Source: Chloroflexota bacterium (GTDB taxonomy: Bacteria; Chloroflexota; Anaerolineae; Aggregatilineales; Phototrophicaceae). Taken from it: 7,575 nucleotides of DNA. Shown here in pieces: positions 1 to 5,283 of the stretch. Position 1 is the stretch's first letter. Every line of letters begins with the position of its first letter. A program made the translations under genes and the position numbers. The DNA lies in assembly GCA_010092805.1 (NCBI GenBank), contig JAADYY010000521.1, positions 1 through 7,575 on the forward strand, given 5' to 3'. Below the pieces are notes generated by a model that was given only the letters and a program-made list of their open reading frames with translations, was not told the origin of the DNA and searched no databases.

Positions 1-389
1 CCGGTCAGCAGCAGCCGGATCGCATCCGGGTAATCCTGCTTGACCTTCGAGAAGAACTCATGCCCGGTCATCCCCGGCATCCGCTGATCCGAGATGATCA
101 CCTGCACGGGGTGTTCGAGCATGATGTTGTAACCTTCGTCGGCGCTGCGTGCGGTATACACATGATAGTCCCGGCGGAACTGCCGCTGCAACGCCTTGAG
201 AATCTCGTCCTCATCGTCGATCACCAGCAGGTGACCGCGCCCGTTGGGGTCCGGCGGCACCGGGATGTTGCCCTGCGCGTCGGTCATTTGCTGGCTCAGC
301 AGCGCCTCATCGGGAATGCGGCGTGTCGAAAGCTTGTCGTCTGCCTGGCGTCCGTCCGGCGACGATCCGTCTGGCGGTTGTCCGTTCAT
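1..389 (-). CDS. Response regulator, receiver domain (partial, runs off the left edge)
   Basis: This is the N-terminal 129 codons of a response regulator, which accepts a phosphoryl group from a histidine kinase in the cytoplasm. Residues 1-52 form a polar, Pro/Asp/Gly-rich leader. A CheY-like receiver domain starts at about residue 53 with HLLVIDDEDEIL (acidic pair D58, D59) and continues to VIISDQRMPGMTG (phospho-acceptor D101) and RLLLTG (switch Thr129), where the window ends. The last receiver strand with its Lys, and any output domain, lie outside the window. The SDQRMPGMTG...RLLLTG wording resembles receivers attached to HD-GYP or other signalling outputs (family resemblance only). The ATG at 389 is chosen because an AGGA ribosome site (399-402) lies 9 nt upstream and overlaps the kinase stop codon. 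The gene is 11 bp downstream of the LOV kinase and is almost certainly its partner. The type of output is unknown. Confidence 0.93.
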   Translation of the reverse strand, partial: MNGQPPDGSSPDGRQADDKLSTRRIPDEALLSQQMTDAQGNIPVPPDPNGRGHLLVIDDEDEILKALQRQFRRDYHVYTARSADEGYNIMLEHPVQVIISDQRMPGMTGHEFFSKVKQDYPDAIRLLLT

Positions 390-400
390 CAGTCGCAATC

Positions 401-1666
401 CTAGCTGAGGTTCTTTGGCAGTTTGAGGGTAAAGGTTGTGCCGACGCCAAGCGTCGAATTCACTGTGATTTGCCCTTGATGGCGGTCGGTGATCAGTTTG
501 TAGGCAATAGACAACCCCAGCCCCGTGCCCACGCCCACCGGCTTGGTGGTGAAGAACGGCTCGAAGACGCGGTTGAGATGCTCCGGCGCGATGCCGCTGC
601 CCGTATCGCTGAACTGCAACTCGATGTAGGTGCCCTGATCGCGCCCGGTGATCGTCAGGGTGCCGCCGCTGCTTTCGCCCGCATGCATGGCCTGCGCCGC
701 GTTGATGATCAGGTTGAGAAAGACTTGATTGAGTTCCGCCGGGTAGCACTTGATCTCCGGCAGATCACTCAGGTCGGTGATCACCTGAACGGTGCGCAGT
801 TCGCCGCGGGCCATCAAGAGCGTGCTTTGAATGTTATCATGCAAGCTGGCGAATTTGAGTTCAGCTTCGTCCAGGCGCGAAAACGTGCGCAACGCTTCGA
901 CGATGCTCTTGACGCGGCGCAGCCCGTTGAGCGACGAGTCGAGCAGATCGCCCAGGTCTTCAACGAGGAAATCGAGATCGGCCTCGCGGCGGATGGCGCT
1001 CGCGTCCTTGATCAGCGTTTCGGTGCCGCCCGTTTTGACCAGCGCTTCCAGATCGTTGTAACTCTTCACAATGTCGTCAATCGTCCCCCGCAGGCTGTAC
1101 AGGTTGCTGTTGACGAACGCGACCGGGTTGTTGATCTCGTGGGCGACGCCCGCGACCATCTGGCCGAGCGCCGTCATTTTTTCGGAATGCACCAGCATCG
1201 CCTGCGCCTGCCGCAGCTCGTTGAGTGTCTGCTCTAGGTGACGCTGCTTTTGCAGCAGTTGATCTTGATACTGCACCCGGTCGGTGACAATCGTTTGCAC
1301 ACCCACATAATGGGTCAGCGCGCCGCTGTCGTACACAGGTGACATGAACAGTTCATTCCAGAACAGCGTGCCGTCTTTGCGGTAATTGCGCAGCACAACC
1401 TTGCAGTCACGGCCCGCACGAAGCGCGTCGCGAATCTCATCGACCTGCGGCTGATCGCGATCATCACCCTGCAAAAAGCGGCAGTTGCGGCCCAAGACCG
1501 CGCCCCGGTCGTAGCCCGTCAGCCGCTCAAACGCATCATTAATATAAATCAGCGGCATATCCGGCTGAGTGGCGTCAGCGATGGTAATGCCGCAGCTCGA
1601 CGCGCCCAGCGCACGGTCGTGCAGCCGCAGCTCCTGCTCTAGGGCGGCGGTTGGATCTTCAGGCAT
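401..1666 (-). CDS. LOV-domain (blue-light) sensor histidine kinase
   Basis: This is a 421-residue soluble histidine kinase with no membrane segment. Residues about 20-128 form a LOV-type PAS domain. It has GRNCRFLQ (59-66, photo-adduct Cys62, flavin-contacting Arg63 and Gln66), a second phosphate-binding Arg in EIRDAL (R79), NYRKDG (Asn94), FWNEL (Asn104) and YVGVQ (Gln124, the glutamine that flips on adduct formation). All usual FMN contacts are present, so the domain should bind FMN and respond to blue light. A helical linker (about 128-163) leads to the phosphorylated His176 in AGVAHEINNP. The catalytic domain shows an N-box (N318, N322), DTGSG (354-358), FEPFFTTK (368-375) and GTGLGLS (380-386). 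The dimerisation region is long (about 176-265), as in HPK4-like kinases. An upstream GAAAGA (1676-1681) lies 9 nt from the ATG. The partner response regulator follows immediately. The family and the LOV motif are clear; photoactivity is inferred from motif conservation. Confidence 0.95.
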   Translation of the reverse strand: MPEDPTAALEQELRLHDRALGASSCGITIADATQPDMPLIYINDAFERLTGYDRGAVLGRNCRFLQGDDRDQPQVDEIRDALRAGRDCKVVLRNYRKDGTLFWNELFMSPVYDSGALTHYVGVQTIVTDRVQYQDQLLQKQRHLEQTLNELRQAQAMLVHSEKMTALGQMVAGVAHEINNPVAFVNSNLYSLRGTIDDIVKSYNDLEALVKTGGTETLIKDASAIRREADLDFLVEDLGDLLDSSLNGLRRVKSIVEALRTFSRLDEAELKFASLHDNIQSTLLMARGELRTVQVITDLSDLPEIKCYPAELNQVFLNLIINAAQAMHAGESSGGTLTITGRDQGTYIELQFSDTGSGIAPEHLNRVFEPFFTTKPVGVGTGLGLSIAYKLITDRHQGQITVNSTLGVGTTFTLKLPKNLS

Positions 1667-1727
1667 CTTGATTGATCTTTCGCGTGATCATTCTTGGCAA
1701 AACCATCTTGTCAAAATCCAAAAACCC

Positions 1728-1760
1728 TTGCGATTCGGCTCGTGGGGTTCAGGTTATAAT
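1728..1760 (+). promoter_or_regulatory. Candidate promoter for the sugar-nucleotide operon
   Basis: A consensus TATAAT lies at 1755-1760 in the left arm of the palindrome. The nearest -35-like hexamer is TTGCGA at 1728-1733 (four of six), but the 21-bp spacing is longer than optimal, and the sequence at the 17-bp position is poor. This may be a weak or activator-dependent promoter. Transcription from about 1767 would give a leader of about 40 nt to the GTG start at 1806. Confidence 0.4.
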
Positions 1761-1772
1761 CTTGATTATAAC
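1753..1772. repeat. Perfect inverted repeat, candidate operator
   Basis: The left arm GTTATAATC (1753-1761) and right arm GATTATAAC (1764-1772) are exact reverse complements separated by TT. The arm length and 20-bp span suit a dimeric DNA-binding regulator. The arms also contain the candidate -10 boxes of both divergent promoters, so a bound protein would block both. The palindrome is seen directly. The regulator is unknown, and the palindrome could instead be a by-product of two overlapping -10 elements. Confidence 0.7.
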
Positions 1773-1793
1773 GCTTGTATGCATAGATGTAGA
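1765..1793 (-). promoter_or_regulatory. Candidate sigma-70-type promoter for the LOV kinase/response regulator pair
   Basis: On the minus strand TCTACA (1788-1793, four of six matches to TTGACA) is followed after exactly 17 bp by TATAAT (1765-1770, six of six). Transcription would begin near 1758 and leave a leader of roughly 90 nt before the kinase ATG at 1666. The -10 box lies in the right arm of the 1753-1772 palindrome. The spacing and consensus match are good, but no start site is known. Confidence 0.5.
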
Positions 1794-1805
1794 AAGATAA
1801 TTCTC

Positions 1806-2876
1806 GTGATCTCGATTTCAAAACCGCAATTCGGCGATGAGGAACTCACCTTAGTGCGTGAGGTGTTGGAAAGCGGCATCGTCGCGCAGGGGCCGAAGGT
1901 CGCGCAGTTTGAGGAAGAATTCGCCAAGCTCACGCAGACGGAATTTGCCGTCGCGGTGTCGTCGGGCACAACGGCGCTGCATCTGGCGCTGCTGGCGCAT
2001 GACATCGGGCCGGGCGACGAGGTGATCACCAGCCCGTTCACCTTCATCGCGTCGGCCAACAGCGTGCTGTTCACGGGTGCGCGCCCGCGCTTCGTCGATA
2101 TTCTCCCAGATACCTTCAACATCGACCCGGCGCAAATCGAGGCCGCGATCACACCGAACACCAAAGCGATCATGCCCGTGCATCTGTACGGCCTGATGGC
2201 CGACATGGACGCGATCATGGCCATCGCCGAGCGTCACAACCTCGTCGTGATCGAGGACGCGGCGCAGGCACACGGCGCGCTGTACAACGGCAAGCCGGCG
2301 GGCAGCATCGGGTCGGCGGGCTGCTTCTCGCTGTACGCGACCAAGAACATGACCAGCGCCGAGGGCGGTATGGTGACCACCAACGACCCGCAGATCGCCG
2401 AGCGGGTGAAGGTGCTGCGCCAGCACGGGATGCGCCGCCGCTACTACCACGACGAACTCGGTTACAACTTCCGCACCACCGATCTGCACGCGGCGGTCGG
2501 CATCGCGCAGTTGCGCAAGGTGTCTGATTTCAACGCGGCGCGCCGCCGCAACGCCGCCTTCCTGAACCAGCACATCACCCGCGCCATCACGCCGACGGAA
2601 CCAGACGGCTATCATCATGTGTGGCACCAATACACCATCCGCCTGACAGACACCGACCGCGACGCGGCTGTCGAGCAGTTGAAAGCGGCGGGCGTCGGGT
2701 CGGGCGTGTTTTACCCGGTGCCGGTCTATCGTCAGCAGGTCTATCTAGATCGTGGCTACACCGATCACCTGCCGGTGACCGAGGAAGTGACCGCGCAGGT
2801 CGTCAGCCTGCCGGTGCATCCGGCGCTCACCCCCGCTGATCTCGAAACCATTGTCGATGCGGTGCAATCGCTATGA
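1806..2876 (+). CDS. DegT/DnrJ/EryC1/StrS-family PLP sugar aminotransferase (WbpE/GnnB-like)
   Basis: This is a 356-residue PLP enzyme that transfers an amino group, usually from glutamate, to a keto-sugar nucleotide. The start ISISKPQFGDEE is typical of the family N-terminus. SSGTTAL (52-58) binds the PLP phosphate, VIEDAAQAHGA (148-158) supplies the ring-contacting Asp151 and Gln154, and FSLYATKN (174-181) carries the Schiff-base Lys180. GYNFRTTDLHAA (219-230) and HVWHQY (271-276) are further family motifs. Full length for the family. The GTG at 1806 is preferred because it aligns with the usual N-terminus and has AGAAAGA 8 nt upstream; an in-frame ATG at 1779 lacks a ribosome site and sits almost at the predicted transcription start. 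The stop overlaps the next ATG by 4 bp. With the neighbouring dehydrogenases, the likely job is amination at C3 of a 3-keto-UDP-hexosamine or its uronate. The exact substrate cannot be read from sequence, and other keto-sugars are possible. Confidence 0.93.
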   Translation: MISISKPQFGDEELTLVREVLESGIVAQGPKVAQFEEEFAKLTQTEFAVAVSSGTTALHLALLAHDIGPGDEVITSPFTFIASANSVLFTGARPRFVDILPDTFNIDPAQIEAAITPNTKAIMPVHLYGLMADMDAIMAIAERHNLVVIEDAAQAHGALYNGKPAGSIGSAGCFSLYATKNMTSAEGGMVTTNDPQIAERVKVLRQHGMRRRYYHDELGYNFRTTDLHAAVGIAQLRKVSDFNAARRRNAAFLNQHITRAITPTEPDGYHHVWHQYTIRLTDTDRDAAVEQLKAAGVGSGVFYPVPVYRQQVYLDRGYTDHLPVTEEVTAQVVSLPVHPALTPADLETIVDAVQSL

Positions 2877-3895
2877 CACAAACCAACGGAGCGACGCCGC
2901 TGCGTGCGGCAGTGATCGGCGCGGGGATCATGGGGCGCAACCATGTCCGCGTCTACAACGAGATCCCGGATGTTGACATGGTCGGGTTCGCCGACGCCGA
3001 CGCCGGGATGGTGGCGAACATCGAGCGGCAGTTTCATGTGCAGGGTTACACCGACGAAGGCCAGATGCTGGACGAACTCAGCCCAGATCTGGTGACGGTG
3101 GCCGTGCCGACAGTCTTTCATCTGGCGGTGGCGCGCCAAGCCATCGAGCGCGGGATTCACGTGCTCATCGAAAAGCCCATCGCCGAATCCGCCGCCGACG
3201 GCCAAAAGCTGATCGATCTGGCGCGGGAGCACCAGGTCGTGCTGGCCGTCGGCCACATCGAGCGGCACAACCCGGCGGTGCGCGCCCTGCGTGAGCGCAT
3301 CGACGCGGACGAACTCGGCCCCATCTTCGAGCTGCACGCCGAGCGCGTCGGCCCGTTCCCGGCCCGCATCCGTGATGTGGGCGTGGTGCTCGACCTGGCG
3401 ACCCACGACATCGACGTGATCTGCCACCTGGCACGCGGCACACTCACCCGCGTCTTCGCCGAAACGCAGCAGAACATCCACAGCACCCGCGAAGACACGC
3501 TCAGCGGGCTGATGCGCTTTGATAACGGCATCACGGGCGTGCTGCGCGTCAACTGGCTGACCCCGGCCAAAAGCCGGCGGCTGCGGGTGACAGGCGCGGC
3601 GGGCATGTACGAGATCGACTACATCACGCAGGATCTGACGTTTTCCGAGAACGGCGACAACCAACTGGGCTATGACAGCCTGCGGATGCTGCGCGGCGTC
3701 AGCGAAGGCCGCGTGATCCGCGAGAAGATCAGCAAGCGCGAACCGCTGCGCGCCGAACTGGAAGACTTCATCGGCGCGATCCGTGATGAGCGCCCGCCGC
3801 TGGTGACGGGCGAAGACGGCCTCAAGGCGCTGTGCATTGCGCAGGCGCTGGTGGAAGCGGGACAATCTAATCAGGTGGTCAACGTCAGCTTATGA
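2873..3895 (+). CDS. Gfo/Idh/MocA-family NAD(P)-dependent sugar dehydrogenase (WbpB/GnnA-like)
   Basis: This is a 340-residue two-domain oxidoreductase. The N-terminal Rossmann fold opens with AAVIGAGIMGRNHVRVY (GxGxxG at residues 16-21), and D41 ends the second strand. The family motif EKPIAES carries Lys101, and the C-terminal substrate domain has DLATHDID (174-181) with the probable catalytic His178. VGHIERHNPAV (126-136) resembles members acting as UDP-GlcNAc or UDP-GlcNAc-uronate 3-dehydrogenases. Such enzymes oxidise the sugar C3 hydroxyl to a ketone for the partner aminotransferase, which here is the gene just upstream. The ATG overlaps the upstream stop (ATGA, 2873-2876) with no clear ribosome site, which points to translational coupling. 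The downstream gene overlaps by 4 bp in the same way. The family is certain. The C3 specificity is inferred from pairing and motif resemblance. Confidence 0.93.
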   Translation: MTQTNGATPLRAAVIGAGIMGRNHVRVYNEIPDVDMVGFADADAGMVANIERQFHVQGYTDEGQMLDELSPDLVTVAVPTVFHLAVARQAIERGIHVLIEKPIAESAADGQKLIDLAREHQVVLAVGHIERHNPAVRALRERIDADELGPIFELHAERVGPFPARIRDVGVVLDLATHDIDVICHLARGTLTRVFAETQQNIHSTREDTLSGLMRFDNGITGVLRVNWLTPAKSRRLRVTGAAGMYEIDYITQDLTFSENGDNQLGYDSLRMLRGVSEGRVIREKISKREPLRAELEDFIGAIRDERPPLVTGEDGLKALCIAQALVEAGQSNQVVNVSL

Positions 3896-5283
3896 CCACT
3901 GATGCGACGACTCAACTGACCGAACTCACCCACCTGATCAGCGAGAAGCGCGCCCCTGTCGCCGTGATCGGGCTGGGTTATGTGGGGCTGTCGGTGGCGG
4001 GGATGTTGGCGCGCTGCGGCTTTGCCGTGATGGGCGTGGACATCAACATGGCACGCATCGCGGCGCTGCAAGCGGGCCGCTCCCCAATGGAAGGCGAGGA
4101 GCCGGGCTTCGAGGAACTGATCACGGAAGTCACCGCGTCGGGGCGGCTGAACGTCACCGCCGATTACGACGGCGTGCGCGGGGCGCGGGTGGTGATCATC
4201 TGTGTGGATACGCCCGTCGAAGAAGAGACACATCTGCCGGTGTACAAGGCGCTGCGCGGGGCGCTGGCGTCGCTGGGGCCGGTGCTTGAGCCGGGCGCGC
4301 TGGTGATCGTCGAATCGACGATTGCGCCGGGCACCATGACGACGCTGGTCATCCCCACGCTGGAAGCCTCGACGGGGATGCAGGCGGGCGAGGATTTTTA
4401 CCTGGGGCACTGCCCGGAGCGCGTCACGCCGGGCAAACTGCTCTACAACCTGACGCACCTCAGCCGCACCGTCGGCGGGCAGACGCCGGATGTAGCCGCC
4501 GCGATGGTCACGCTCTACACCCACTACGTCGAAGGTGACCTCGACACGACCGACCTGCTGAGCGCCGAGATCGTCAAGACCGCTGAAAACGCCTTCCGCG
4601 ACGTGCAGATCGCGTTTGCCAACGAATTGGCGATCATCTGCGAGACGCTGGGCGCGGACGCCTTCGAGGTGCGCGAACTGGTCAACAAATCGCCGGGGCG
4701 CAACGTCCTGATGCCGGGTGCGGGCGTCGGCGGGCACTGCATCCCCAAAGATCCCTGGCTGCTGATCGCCAACGTGCGCGCGCAGTACGAGCCGCTGCTG
4801 ATCCCGGCGGCGCGGGCGGTCAACAATCAGATGCCATACCGGATGGTCGAACTGACGCGGCAGGGCCTGGCCGCGCACGGCGTCGAGTTGGCGGGCGCGC
4901 GGATCGCGGTGCTGGGTTATGCCTTCCGCGAGGGCACCGACGACGACCGCGACTCGCCGAGCCAATACCTCATCGCGGCGCTGGAAGCCGAAGGCGCGCT
5001 CCCGGTCGTCCACGATCCGTATGTGCGGGCGTATCAGGTGCCGCTGGAAGCGGTGGTCAGCGGGGCGCAGGCCGTCGTGCTGATGGTGGGGCACGCAGCC
5101 TATCGTGAACTCGATCTGGCGGCGCTGCTGGCGGTGGTCGCGCTCCCCGTCTTGATCGACGGGCGGCACATTTTCACAGCGGCGGACGCACGCGCACACG
5201 GCTTCACTTATCTGGGCGTTGGTACACCACAGGCGAAGAGCGATCATGCACATTCTGGTTCTGACGCAGTTTTACGCTCCTGA
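3892..5283 (+). CDS. Nucleotide-sugar 6-dehydrogenase (UDP-GlcNAc/UDP-ManNAc dehydrogenase type, WecC/WbpA-like)
   Basis: This is a 463-residue enzyme of the UDP-glucose/GDP-mannose dehydrogenase superfamily. It oxidises the C6 hydroxyl of a UDP-sugar to a carboxylate with two NAD+. The N-terminal NAD domain has VIGLGYVGLS (GxGxxG at 27-32). ESTIAPGT (141-148) and CPERVTPG (174-181, Glu176) follow. The central helix holds VKTAENAFRDVQIAFANEL (Lys229, Asn233), and GVGGHCIPKDPW (278-289) holds the catalytic Cys283. The C-terminal UDP-binding domain begins near 337 with LGYAFREGTDDDRDSP. CPERV, the AENAFRDVQIAFANE helix and GGHCIPKDP point to the N-acetylhexosamine branch (UDP-GlcNAc or UDP-ManNAc) rather than UDP-glucose. 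Position 346 is Arg where many relatives have Lys. The start overlaps the upstream stop by 4 bp, and AGGTGG (3873-3878) lies 13 nt upstream. The C-terminal residues overlap the next gene by 38 bp. Confidence 0.94.
   Translation: MTTDATTQLTELTHLISEKRAPVAVIGLGYVGLSVAGMLARCGFAVMGVDINMARIAALQAGRSPMEGEEPGFEELITEVTASGRLNVTADYDGVRGARVVIICVDTPVEEETHLPVYKALRGALASLGPVLEPGALVIVESTIAPGTMTTLVIPTLEASTGMQAGEDFYLGHCPERVTPGKLLYNLTHLSRTVGGQTPDVAAAMVTLYTHYVEGDLDTTDLLSAEIVKTAENAFRDVQIAFANELAIICETLGADAFEVRELVNKSPGRNVLMPGAGVGGHCIPKDPWLLIANVRAQYEPLLIPAARAVNNQMPYRMVELTRQGLAAHGVELAGARIAVLGYAFREGTDDDRDSPSQYLIAALEAEGALPVVHDPYVRAYQVPLEAVVSGAQAVVLMVGHAAYRELDLAALLAVVALPVLIDGRHIFTAADARAHGFTYLGVGTPQAKSDHAHSGSDAVLRS

Larger units (their letters stand above)
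1667..1805. promoter_or_regulatory. Divergent intergenic control region
   Basis: This 139-bp gap separates the minus-strand LOV kinase from the plus-strand sugar operon and is visibly AT-richer than the flanking genes. It must hold the control signals for both directions unless transcription enters from elsewhere. It contains a perfect palindrome at 1753-1772 with TATAAT on each strand, and weak ribosome sites next to both starts (GAAAGA for the kinase at 1676-1681, AGAAAGA for the aminotransferase at 1791-1797). The heptamer CTTGATT also occurs twice (1667-1673 and 1761-1767), which may be chance. Confidence 0.75.

Noticed and set aside
323..1237. Long plus-strand reading frame opposite the LOV kinase
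   Set aside because: Its translation is rich in Arg, Gln, Asp and Ala with no recognisable fold, while the minus strand encodes a full-motif LOV kinase. It is an antisense shadow of GC-rich coding sequence.
1569..1805. Upstream in-frame extension of the aminotransferase, including the ATG at 1779
   Set aside because: The extension would run into the LOV kinase and through its promoter. The ATG at 1779 has no ribosome site, and family proteins start at the ISISKPQ position.
2765..3865. 366-codon minus-strand reading frame opposite the Gfo/Idh/MocA gene
   Set aside because: It has the same antisense composition and no motifs; the plus-strand gene is unambiguous.
3871..5253. 460-codon minus-strand reading frame opposite the 6-dehydrogenase
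   Set aside because: The composition is Arg/His/Asp/Gln-rich antisense-like and no domain motif is visible. The plus strand encodes the dehydrogenase with all catalytic motifs.
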